Shown: positions 7,513 through 14,417 of the stretch, piece after piece
Layout: each line of letters begins with the position of its first letter
Position numbering within the stretch: the first letter of the stretch is position 1
NCBI GenBank assembly: GCA_002451275.1
Contig: DKBS01000043.1
Coordinates: forward strand, 1-15,838
Direction of reading: 5' to 3'
Source of the DNA: Planctomycetaceae bacterium UBA6894
Lineage (GTDB): Bacteria > Planctomycetota > Planctomycetia > Gemmatales > Gemmataceae
DNA length: 15,838 nucleotides
Notes under the pieces: model-generated
Seen by the model: the letters and a program-made list of their open reading frames with translations, nothing else
Told to the model about the DNA's origin: nothing
The model's database searches: none
Program-made: the position numbers and the translations under genes

Positions 7513-7858
7513 TGGAATCGCTCCCGGGTATGTCCCATCCTTGGGCACCGAACGTCACCGCATGGCGTGCCGGCTTCCTGCCTGCCTGAGGTTGGCCCGG
7601 TGTTGTTACTTTCGTCCAAGGGGCAAATCATTCTTCCCGGTTTGGCCCACGGAAACAGGGTTTCAAGCCGGACGGCCCGGCACACCTGACAAGCCTTGCC
7701 CAGTGGTGACGATTGGCTCAACCGGAACCACCCAAACCGTTGCCCGGAAATAAAAAGCCGTTTTTTGACAGGTTCCATCAGGGCGGTTTTTCGCAAGCAA
7801 AAAAAACTGGCGGGCCCATCGGCCCGCCTGCTCAAAAATCATTGATCAACCTGTTTTG
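7513..7858. other. Gene-free region between the ABC permease and porin genes
   Basis: This stretch of 346 bp carries no convincing gene. It holds the terminator of the ABC pair (7799-7828) and, just beyond on the minus strand, a second weak terminator-like hairpin (AAAAAGCCG at 7752-7760 against CGGTTTTT at 7784-7791, with a bulge). A short GC-rich inverted repeat (GCCGG 7667-7671, CCGGC 7677-7681) is also present. The porin promoter and leader should lie in the part nearest 7513, but no clear -35/-10 pair was found. Confidence 0.6.
7799..7828 (-). terminator. Intrinsic terminator of the ABC transporter operon
   Basis: A perfect 8-bp GC stem (7809-7816 with 7821-7828, loop CATC) is followed on the minus strand by an eight-T run (7806-7799). 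It lies 30 bp after the permease stop. Confidence 0.88.
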
Positions 7859-8689
7859 TTACATGTCGCGGCGGGAGAACTGGGTCACGCCAATTACCGC
7901 GCTGAGGATCGAAACGCCCAGCGCCCAGCCCACCACTTTCTTCAGAATCTCCAGGTGAAACTGGCCGCGCAGGACGAACGGCAATTGCTCCAGAGTCCAT
8001 TCCGGTGAGTGGGCGCCGTCAGGCAGGCTGCTCAGGAGCATGCCGCCGCCATACAGTAGCACCCAAAGCACCGCGATGCTCACAAACGAGTTGGCGACCA
8101 GCGCGCTGACCATCACACCCAGCGACACCACCACGGCAAGCATCGCGGCGGAAATCCCCAGCGCGGCAAGACCGCCAACGATATGAATGTCCTCGTGCAG
8201 GAACATCTTGGCCGACGCCAAGCCCACCAGCCCCAGGGCAAAATGGGTGCCTAGGATCGCCAGCATCCGGCCGTGCCACTTGCCCATGTAATATTGGAAA
8301 CGGCTGATGCCGCGGCTTAGCACGCTGTCAGCCAGGCTTCCCCGTTCCCCGGAGATGCTGCTCGCTGACAAAACAGCCACCAGCGCCACGCTCACAAGCA
8401 CGGTCCACTGGGTCAGGTCGGCCAGAAAGTGTGATGCGTGCTGCACCACACCGGTCACCTTGTAGACACCCACTCGGTACAACAGGAAACCGGTTCCCGC
8501 CGCCACCATCACCAGAACCCACAGCCGATAGACCCAACTGTAGAAAACCTGGCTAATGTCCGTTTCCAAAACTGCCCAGTAGGGCAGCAAAGGGTTGTAA
8601 GCCACTTCAGCCACCGGCGGAAGTGGCTCGGGCTGGGGCTGGGCCCCGCCGCGGCTAGGCAGCTTGACGATAGATGCGGGTGAAGCCAC
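7859..8689 (-). CDS. ABC-2-type exporter permease subunit
   Basis: The 276-residue protein begins with a Pro-rich cytoplasmic segment (about residues 1-45). It then has about six membrane helices near 53-71, 95-112, 142-160, 171-198, 202-221 and 251-268. The loop after helix 2 (SISGERGSLADSVLSRGISRFQYYMGKW) and the very end (FSRRDM) match the ABC-2/NosY-type permease pattern, where the loop contacts the ATPase. It should pair with the ATPase encoded just upstream and export an unknown substrate across the inner membrane. The GTG start at 8689 has a strong AAGGAGGAG six bases upstream and lies 35 nt inside the ATPase gene, so translation is likely coupled. Confidence 0.88.
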   Translation of the reverse strand: MASPASIVKLPSRGGAQPQPEPLPPVAEVAYNPLLPYWAVLETDISQVFYSWVYRLWVLVMVAAGTGFLLYRVGVYKVTGVVQHASHFLADLTQWTVLVSVALVAVLSASSISGERGSLADSVLSRGISRFQYYMGKWHGRMLAILGTHFALGLVGLASAKMFLHEDIHIVGGLAALGISAAMLAVVVSLGVMVSALVANSFVSIAVLWVLLYGGGMLLSSLPDGAHSPEWTLEQLPFVLRGQFHLEILKKVVGWALGVSILSAVIGVTQFSRRDM

Positions 8690-9656
8690 GCTGCTCCTCC
8701 TTCTCTACCAGATCGAGGTAGGCTTCCTCGGTCTGCTGCCCGACGCTGCGCACCCCAACCAAGCCCACACGCGCCTCGTCCACCGCCGACAGAACCATCG
8801 CCATGGCGGGTGCGGCGGCCACATCATCCTGCAGTTGCACAGTCATGCGGCGGTGTTGCAGCGAGGCGTGTTTCACCTCACCCAATCCCTTCACACCTTG
8901 CAACGCCCGGGCCACGGCCTTCTGCTCGCCCTCGAGATCCAGTTCGTAGTGGTTGCGGCGCATCCGGCCCTTCAGGTCCTGCAGGGGCCCGGAGTAGATA
9001 AGATGACCGTTGCTCAGCACCGCCGCGTGGTTGCACACCTCGTCGATGTCACCCAGATTGTGGCTGGAAACGATCAGCGTCTTTTCCTTACTCAGGTTCT
9101 TGATCAGGTCCAGCATGCTGCGGCGCGCTTCCGGATCAAGCCCGTGCGTCGGCTCGTCCCAGATAAGCAGTTCGGGATCATTGATCAGGCTGGTCGCCAC
9201 CGCCAGCCGGGCGGTCATCCCGGTGGAGAAGGTGGAAATGGGGCTGGCGCTGGCACCTAGCAAGTCCACCGCGCGAATCAGCGAGGCAAGCCTGGGCTTA
9301 CGCACATCACGTGGCAACCCGAACAGCTTCGCCATGTAATCCAAGTAGGTGATGGGAGTCATTCCCTTGGGAAAGCGAGGATTGGTGGGGATGAAACCGA
9401 TCCGCCTCCGCAAGTCGGCGGTGTTGGCCCCCATGGGACGGCCGAACACCTTCACCAATCCCGCGGTGGGATGATGCAAGCCAATGATGAGGCGCAAGAG
9501 CGTAGTCTTGCCCGCACCATTGCTACCCAACAAACCCAGAACGCAGCCGCGTTCCAGCTTGAGGGTGACATCGTTCAGGGCGATTTGGCGGTTTTGATAA
9601 ATCTTCGTCAGTTGCTTCGTCTCAACCACCAAATCCTCCGCAGCGGTTTCCGCCAC
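8655..9656 (-). CDS. ABC transporter ATP-binding subunit
   Basis: The 333-residue protein has a nucleotide-binding domain and a C-terminal extension of about 90 residues of unknown role. Walker A GSNGAGKT is at 44-51, Walker B LLIWDE with catalytic Glu168 at 163-168, D-loop GLD follows, and the switch His is His199 (VSSHN). Two motifs are unusual. The signature reads STGMT (144-148) instead of LSGGQ, which is common among ABC-2 exporters such as the NatA/CcmA group. The Q-loop position reads IPTNP (Thr91-Asn92) with no Gln. The GTG at 9656 has GGGAGG six bases upstream and is preferred over a TTG 11 codons earlier. It probably forms a two-gene operon with the permease, which follows with overlap. 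Confidence 0.92.
   Translation of the reverse strand: MAETAAEDLVVETKQLTKIYQNRQIALNDVTLKLERGCVLGLLGSNGAGKTTLLRLIIGLHHPTAGLVKVFGRPMGANTADLRRRIGFIPTNPRFPKGMTPITYLDYMAKLFGLPRDVRKPRLASLIRAVDLLGASASPISTFSTGMTARLAVATSLINDPELLIWDEPTHGLDPEARRSMLDLIKNLSKEKTLIVSSHNLGDIDEVCNHAAVLSNGHLIYSGPLQDLKGRMRRNHYELDLEGEQKAVARALQGVKGLGEVKHASLQHRRMTVQLQDDVAAAPAMAMVLSAVDEARVGLVGVRSVGQQTEEAYLDLVEKEEQRGFTRIYRQAA
8694..8702 (-). promoter_or_regulatory. Strong ribosome binding site of the ABC permease
   Basis: AAGGAGGAG on the minus strand, inside the end of the ATPase gene, is placed so that AGGAGG is six bases before the permease GTG at 8689. It fixes the overlapping start. Confidence 0.8.
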
Positions 9657-9662
9657 GGTGCG

Positions 9663-9668
9663 CCTCCC
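9663..9668 (-). promoter_or_regulatory. Ribosome binding site deciding the ATPase start
   Basis: GGGAGG on the minus strand lies six bases before the GTG at 9656. It is the only good Shine-Dalgarno sequence near the possible starts and rules against the TTG at 9689, which lies upstream of it. Confidence 0.7.
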
Positions 9669-9819
9669 AGGTTCCAATTCGCAGTCCAAAAAGCTGGACA
9701 GTCACTCTTCATCTTCGTCCGGTTGGCCCCCTCTCCATCAGTCCTTGTGGGTCGCATCTTCGATTCTCTCGGAATCGGTCGGTTGACCGGCGGGCTTTGC
9801 CTCGTTTACCCTCTTTGAC

Positions 9820-11907
9820 ATGGATGCCCTGCAAACACCCCATCTCAATCCGCCTTCCCCCTTGGTTCGGGCGGCTCTCTGGCTTTTTGCGGCATTTTTC
9901 CCTGCTTTCTACGCGATCTGGCATTTGGGAATCCTTCAAACCGGTTGGCAGGTCCCCGCGGTCCATGACGGCGATGGACTCATGATGCTGCAATGGATCG
10001 ATGCCATCAGCCGGGGGTTCGGATTCCTTTCCGATCCCCGGGTCGGATTTCCAGGCACCCAGGACCTCAGTGCCTTCCCCCGAGCCGACTGGCTACATCT
10101 GGGAATTTTGTGGATTTTGGGCAAGACGGGCATTTCGGCCGCTTTCACATACAACCTATACCTGGTCATTGGTTTCAGCCTCTGCTCGCTCAGCGCCACT
10201 GCCTTTTGGACGCTGGCCGGCTGCCCGCTTTCACGGGCCTGTGTGCTGGGCGTGTTTTTCTCCCTCCTCCCCGGACATTTCCAGCAGGTGCACCACCTGT
10301 TCCTCGCGGGCTACTTCCTGATCCCTTGGCAGGTGGCCCCCGGGATTCGTCTGGCCAAAGGCAATGGGTTGGACCGCTGGGTTCCCACCTGGGATGAATG
10401 GTTCTTCGCCCTGCTGGGTGGGCTGGCTGGCCTGTACTACGCCTGGTTCGCTGCGTTTGTGGTGGTGATTGCCGGGCTGCGGGCCGCCTGGCTGGCCAAG
10501 TCCGCCAAGCCGCTGGGGCAAGTGGCCATTCTCAGCCTGGTGGCGGCTTTGGCGGCGGGCTCAGGTTGGCTTCCCACGCTGTTTGCCGAAGGGGATACCG
10601 GAAAAAATGCGGCAGTCGGCGCACGCATGGCCCTGGAAGCGGAAACTTACTCCCTGCAACCGCTGGCCTTGGCGCTTCCGCCGCAGGGCCATGTCAGTGG
10701 CTTGGGCCTTTTTCGGGCCGAGTACATGGGCCCCCACCGCGCCCTTCACGAGGCGGAAGCCGGCTATGTGGGCATCACGGCATTGACGGGCCTGTTGCTT
10801 GCCCTCGCCGCCCTGCTGATGGCCCCCAGGCAAAACATTGCAGAGGCATTGGGCCTGCTGGCCATTGGAGCTTTTGTATATGCCATCACCGGTGGCATGG
10901 GCGGCTTGGTGGCTTGGTTGGTCCCCGGAATCCGCGTTCTGGGCCGGATGAGTTTTATTTTGGCGTTTGTCGGCCTGAGCGTTTGGGCCCTGTGGCCCAA
11001 ATCCAGCGTCGGCGGTTGGCGAAGCTGGGCCATGCTCATGGTCTGGCTGGTGGTTGGAGCCGCGGACCAATTCATCAGGCCGGAAAGCGCCAAGCCGTCC
11101 ATCAGGAAAAGCGACTGGTCAGCCTTGGCTGAAATGGGCCAGGCAATCACAGAAGCTTATCCCCAGGGCGGCAAACACTTTCAATTGCCATGGCTGGGTT
11201 ACCCTGAGGGCACTCCCCCAGGCTCCATGGACGGCTACGCGCACCTTGCCGGCATCCTGCATGCCCCCACGCAAACCTTCAGCGGCGGAGGCATGAAAAA
11301 CACCCAGGCCGACGCATGGCAGCGCTGGGCTGGCTCCCTCCCCGTGGCCTCCATGCTCTCCGCCCTGAAAGAAAAGGGATTTGACGGTCTCTGGCTCGAC
11401 ACCCGCGGCTACAGCCCCGAATCGTTGGAGAAAATCACCCGGGATTTGACCAAGCACCTGGAGGCCCCAGCCGGGCCTTGGGCCAACCGGCTCTGGTACA
11501 ATCTCGCCACAGCGCGAGACCTGCCGCCCCCTCCCGAAAAGGCCCCCCTCCTCCTCCTGCAAAAAGGCATGCTGCTGGACCCGCTGGGGTCACCCTCAGC
11601 CCTTTCGTTCCGAATGCGGGGAACCGGTGCCATTCGTATCCACAATCCCGGGCCCGCTGGCCGTTTCCAGCTCCACCTCAAAGCCGAAGAGGGAGCCACG
11701 CTCCCCTCAGCGCTGGTACTGGATGACCTGGCACACGAGACCCTGACATTTGGACCTGACCACAAACTCGAAAAAGACCTGGTGATCGATTTGCCGGAGG
11801 CAGATTCCAGGGACCTGCTTTTCCAAACCGCCCGTACCTGGCTTCGGCCGGCCCCAATGCCCCTCCACGATGCCGCCGTTTGGGTCGAAATCCGCTCGGC
11901 CCCGTGA
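9820..11907 (+). CDS. Polytopic membrane protein, GT-C glycosyltransferase-like, function unknown
   Basis: The 695-residue protein has about ten or eleven membrane helices in residues 15-415 and a soluble C-terminal part of about 280 residues. The first external loop carries VHDGDGLMMLQW (Asp50, Asp52), followed by LSDPRVGFPGTQDLSAFPRADWLH. This order (acidic pair, then a Gly-x-Pro-Gly and FP-x-x-D block) resembles GT-C-type lipid-linked sugar transferases and related uncharacterised membrane proteins, where the first-loop Asp is catalytic. The soluble part has a segment (ALKEKGFDGLWLDTRGY) and a late beta-rich region that might bind carbohydrate or protein; I do not recognise a named domain. 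The ATG at 9820 has no clear ribosome site. It is divergent from the ABC pair, which could hint at envelope polysaccharide export, but nothing proves a link. Confidence 0.8.
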   Translation: MDALQTPHLNPPSPLVRAALWLFAAFFPAFYAIWHLGILQTGWQVPAVHDGDGLMMLQWIDAISRGFGFLSDPRVGFPGTQDLSAFPRADWLHLGILWILGKTGISAAFTYNLYLVIGFSLCSLSATAFWTLAGCPLSRACVLGVFFSLLPGHFQQVHHLFLAGYFLIPWQVAPGIRLAKGNGLDRWVPTWDEWFFALLGGLAGLYYAWFAAFVVVIAGLRAAWLAKSAKPLGQVAILSLVAALAAGSGWLPTLFAEGDTGKNAAVGARMALEAETYSLQPLALALPPQGHVSGLGLFRAEYMGPHRALHEAEAGYVGITALTGLLLALAALLMAPRQNIAEALGLLAIGAFVYAITGGMGGLVAWLVPGIRVLGRMSFILAFVGLSVWALWPKSSVGGWRSWAMLMVWLVVGAADQFIRPESAKPSIRKSDWSALAEMGQAITEAYPQGGKHFQLPWLGYPEGTPPGSMDGYAHLAGILHAPTQTFSGGGMKNTQADAWQRWAGSLPVASMLSALKEKGFDGLWLDTRGYSPESLEKITRDLTKHLEAPAGPWANRLWYNLATARDLPPPPEKAPLLLLQKGMLLDPLGSPSALSFRMRGTGAIRIHNPGPAGRFQLHLKAEEGATLPSALVLDDLAHETLTFGPDHKLEKDLVIDLPEADSRDLLFQTARTWLRPAPMPLHDAAVWVEIRSAP

Positions 11908-11954
11908 AGAGAAAACACGGTGCGAAATGGGCTTTTTTGGGGCATGCGTCGAAC

Positions 11955-11983
11955 TTGCCGTAAAGCGCTTGGCCGGCTAATAT
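11955..11983 (+). promoter_or_regulatory. Sigma-70-like promoter of the tRNA gene
   Basis: TTGCCG (11955-11960) and TAATAT (11978-11983) are spaced 17 bp and match the consensus boxes at four positions each. A start about seven bases after the -10 would give a very short leader before the tRNA at 11994. Confidence 0.55.
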
Positions 11984-11993
11984 TGGGAAATCT

Positions 11994-12066
11994 GGCGACG
12001 TAGCTCAGGGGTTAGAGCAGGGTCTTCATAAGGCCAAGGTCGGTGGTTCAAATCCACCCGTCGCTA
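11994..12066 (+). tRNA. tRNA with anticodon CAT, probably elongator tRNA-Met
   Basis: All arms of the cloverleaf can be drawn. The acceptor strand is 11994-12000 with 12059-12065, the D arm GCTC/GAGC, and the anticodon loop TTCATAA (12025-12031) with CAT at 12027-12029. A five-base variable loop follows, then a T arm GGTGG-TTCAAAT-CCACC and discriminator A12066. CCA is not encoded. The first acceptor pair is G-U, so the C1-A72 mismatch of initiators is absent. The outermost anticodon-stem pair (12020 with 12036) is G-A rather than a normal pair. Elongator Met is most likely; a tRNA-Ile whose C34 is converted to lysidine cannot be excluded. Confidence 0.92.
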
Positions 12067-12095
12067 TTACCAGATCACTCAAGCAATCATCCCAT

Positions 12096-12134
12096 AAAAA
12101 GCGGTCTGCGGTTTTATACCGTTGCCCGCTTTTT
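12096..12134 (+). terminator. Intrinsic terminator of the tRNA unit
   Basis: AAAAAGCGG (12096-12104) pairs perfectly with CCGCTTTTT (12126-12134), and an inner CGGT/ACCG hairpin extends the structure. The right arm supplies the T tract, and a second six-T run follows shortly after. It lies 30 bp beyond the tRNA. Confidence 0.8.
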
Positions 12135-12222
12135 CCATTTTTTCTGCCCCCGCCATCCACCTCTCGGCCGGTTGCGGTACCCTCGGGAGACGGGCTTTTT
12201 GTGTCGTGACTGGAACGGAACC

Positions 12223-14034
12223 ATGTATCGCTATCTCCGCATATCCACCTTTGCATTGGCTACCCTTGTGCTGGCCCACCCTACCCGGGCCCAAAATGCC
12301 CAGCCTGAGACCAAAACTCCCCAGGAAGATATTCGCGAGCTCAAGCTGAAGGACTGGCAACCCAGGTCCATGCTCAAGGCCAAGGTCACCCGGGTGGAGA
12401 AACCACGCTACCCGGTGATCGATGTCCACAATCACCTGGGCGGCGGCAAAGACCGTCTCAAACCCGAGGTGGTCGCCAATTACCTCACCGAGATGAACGA
12501 GGCCGGCATCCAGACCGTGGTCAACCTCGATGGGGGCTGGGGCGATCGCCTTCGGGAAACCGTCGCCGCGCTCGACACCGCCCACCCCGGCCGTTTCCTT
12601 ACTTACGCCCTAGTCAATTTCGACGACATCGATGCCCCCGATTGGGGAGAGCGCGAGGCCGCCCGCCTGGAGGAAAGCTTCAAGGCGGGTGCCAAGGGAC
12701 TGAAATTCCACAAAACCTTCGGCCTGCGTGTCCGCTACAAGGACGGCAAGCTGATGCCGGTGAATGACCCCAAACTGGATCCCATTTGGAAGGCATGCGC
12801 CCGCCACGATCGCCCTGTCATCATCCATGTGGCCGACCCGGCCGCCTTCTTCACCCCGCTCGACCGCTTCAACGAGCGCTGGCACGAACTCAACAAGAAC
12901 CCCGGCTGGCTCTTCTATGGCAACGGCAACCCCGATCGCCAGGACCTGCTCGGTCAGCTCCACCGCGTGATCGGAAGAAATCCCCAAACCACCTTCATCA
13001 ACACCCACTTCGGCAATAACGCCGAGGATCTCGACAGCGTCGGCGACAAGCTCGACAAATACCCCAACATGTTCGTCGATTTCGATGCCCGCATTTCCGA
13101 ACTGGGCCGGCAACCCCACACAGCGCGCAAGTTTTTCCTCAAATACCAGGATCGTATCCTCTTCGGCACCGACACCACCCCCCGCCGCGAGGCCTTCCGC
13201 ATCTACTACCGCTTCCTCGAGACCGACGACGAATATTTCGACTGCTCCGAAAGCCACCACCTGCAGGGCTTCTGGAACATCCACGGCATTTCACTGCCCA
13301 CCGAGGTGCTCGAGAAGGTTTACCGCAAAAACGCCGAGCGCGTCCTCTTCGGTTTGAAGTCGAAAGAGGAGCGGGCCAGAATGCTTCCGCCCACCGCCAC
13401 CGTGCGCAAAACCGCGGATTTCGAGGTGACCGGCGACGGCTCCAACCCGGCTTGGGCCGGGGCCGAATGGCTGCCGCTCAACAAGCGCCCCGGAGGCGGG
13501 CTCTATCACACTGCCCGCTTCAAGCTGCTCTATTCCCCCAAGGGTATCTACACCCTGATGGAGGCGACCGACAATCGCCTCACCGCCACCTTCGACAAGG
13601 ATTTTGAAAATCTCTGGACCGAGGATGTCTTCGAGGCTTTCCTCTGGCCCGAGGAAAAAGACCCCATCTATTTCGAGTACGAGATTTCACCCCTCAACCG
13701 CGAGCTCCCCATCGTCGTCCCCAACCTTGAGGGCAGGTTCAAGGGCTGGCTTCCCTGGCACTACGATGGCGAACGGAAAACACGCAAGGCTACCAGCGTG
13801 ACCGGCGGCGACAAAAAATCCGGCGCCGCTATCACCGGCTGGAAGGCCGAGGTCTTCATCCCCTTCGCCCTGATGGAACCGATGCGCAATGCCAAGCCGG
13901 ATTCAGGCAGTCGCTGGCGCGCCAACTTCTACCGGGTGGACCACGATGGCGGCATGTCCACCGGCTGGGACTGGGCCCGCGTCGGCCCCAGCTTCCACGA
14001 CTTCCGTAACTTCGGCACTTTGATTTTTGAATAA
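12223..14034 (+). CDS. Secreted amidohydrolase_2-type hydrolase fused to a CBM9-like domain
   Basis: The 603-residue protein starts with a signal peptide (about 1-23, HPTRAQ). Residues about 60-380 are a TIM-barrel metal-dependent hydrolase of the amidohydrolase_2 (ACMSD-like) family. VIDVHNHLGG gives the metal pair His69 and His71, KFHK is at 161-164, IHVAD gives His202, NTHFG gives His262, and FGTDT gives the catalytic Asp317. Residues about 395-603 look like a family 9 carbohydrate-binding-type beta-sandwich: TEDVFEAFLWPE, YFEYEISP, WKAEVFIPF, and a late NFYRVDHD strand. The usual reaction of the first domain is hydrolysis or decarboxylation of a ring or lactone; the binding domain suggests a sugar-derived or polymer-bound substrate outside the cytoplasm. 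I chose the ATG at 12223 because it begins the signal peptide; an earlier in-frame start at 12043 lies within the tRNA. The ribosome site is weak. Confidence 0.88.
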   Translation: MYRYLRISTFALATLVLAHPTRAQNAQPETKTPQEDIRELKLKDWQPRSMLKAKVTRVEKPRYPVIDVHNHLGGGKDRLKPEVVANYLTEMNEAGIQTVVNLDGGWGDRLRETVAALDTAHPGRFLTYALVNFDDIDAPDWGEREAARLEESFKAGAKGLKFHKTFGLRVRYKDGKLMPVNDPKLDPIWKACARHDRPVIIHVADPAAFFTPLDRFNERWHELNKNPGWLFYGNGNPDRQDLLGQLHRVIGRNPQTTFINTHFGNNAEDLDSVGDKLDKYPNMFVDFDARISELGRQPHTARKFFLKYQDRILFGTDTTPRREAFRIYYRFLETDDEYFDCSESHHLQGFWNIHGISLPTEVLEKVYRKNAERVLFGLKSKEERARMLPPTATVRKTADFEVTGDGSNPAWAGAEWLPLNKRPGGGLYHTARFKLLYSPKGIYTLMEATDNRLTATFDKDFENLWTEDVFEAFLWPEEKDPIYFEYEISPLNRELPIVVPNLEGRFKGWLPWHYDGERKTRKATSVTGGDKKSGAAITGWKAEVFIPFALMEPMRNAKPDSGSRWRANFYRVDHDGGMSTGWDWARVGPSFHDFRNFGTLIFE

Positions 14035-14064
14035 CGATCGGTCACTCCGGGCGGAGAATCACCC

Positions 14065-14328
14065 ATGGACTTGGTAGCCTTTCTCTATTTCCTGCTCATC
14101 GGCCTCGCTGCCGGCTGGCTCGCCGGCGTCATCATGAAGTCCCCGGGCGGACCACTCAACAACCTCATCGTCGGCGTGATTGGCTCCCTGCTGGGCGGTT
14201 TCCTTTCCCAACTGCTGGGTCTGCATGCGTCCGGACTGCTGGGCAGCCTCATCGTGGCCACTGCTGGCGCCGTGGCCTTCATCGCCCTGCTCCGCGTCCT
14301 CAAAAGCCCGGGGGAAAGGCCCCGATAA
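14065..14328 (+). CDS. GlsB/YeaQ/YmgE-family small membrane protein
   Basis: This 87-residue protein has three hydrophobic helices at about 2-24, 30-52 and 56-79, rich in Gly and Leu. The GxxAGWLAG stretch of helix 1 and VGVIGSLLGG of helix 2 are characteristic of the transglycosylase-associated (GlsB/YeaQ/YmgE) family. Members are inner-membrane proteins linked to stress or envelope conditions, without an established activity. A GGAG lies upstream of the ATG, and the gene begins 30 bp after the amidohydrolase stop on the same strand, so the two are probably co-transcribed, though their functions show no obvious link. Confidence 0.9.
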   Translation: MDLVAFLYFLLIGLAAGWLAGVIMKSPGGPLNNLIVGVIGSLLGGFLSQLLGLHASGLLGSLIVATAGAVAFIALLRVLKSPGERPR

Positions 14329-14373
14329 AAATGGCGAAAGCGGGTGGCTGATTCAGCCATCCGCTTTCGCCAT
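14327..14373 (-). terminator. 43-bp near-perfect hairpin, terminator of the cytochrome gene
   Basis: Bases 14331-14351 pair with 14353-14373 over 21 positions with one mismatch (G-U in plus-strand RNA). On the minus strand it is followed by TTTTT (14331-14327), which fits the end of the cytochrome gene 44 bp away. The plus strand has no T tract, so termination of the GlsB gene there would be weaker. Confidence 0.8.
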
Positions 14374-14417
14374 GGTTGCGCCCGATTGGTCGTGCCGGCG
14401 CAAGGGTAGGGTTACCT

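Noticed and set aside
7559..7835. Minus-strand open frame running from the gene-free region into the porin gene
   Set aside because: It overlaps the porin in another frame, its composition is not protein-like, its start lies within the ABC terminator, and the porin is well supported.
9684..9789. Several 5-6 bp inverted repeats upstream of the GT-C-like gene as operators
   Set aside because: They are short (9684-9699, 9761-9777, 9776-9789), differ from each other and are expected by chance in GC-rich DNA.
12043..12222. N-terminal extension of the amidohydrolase frame by 60 codons
   Set aside because: It begins inside the tRNA T arm, crosses the tRNA terminator, and would bury the signal peptide.
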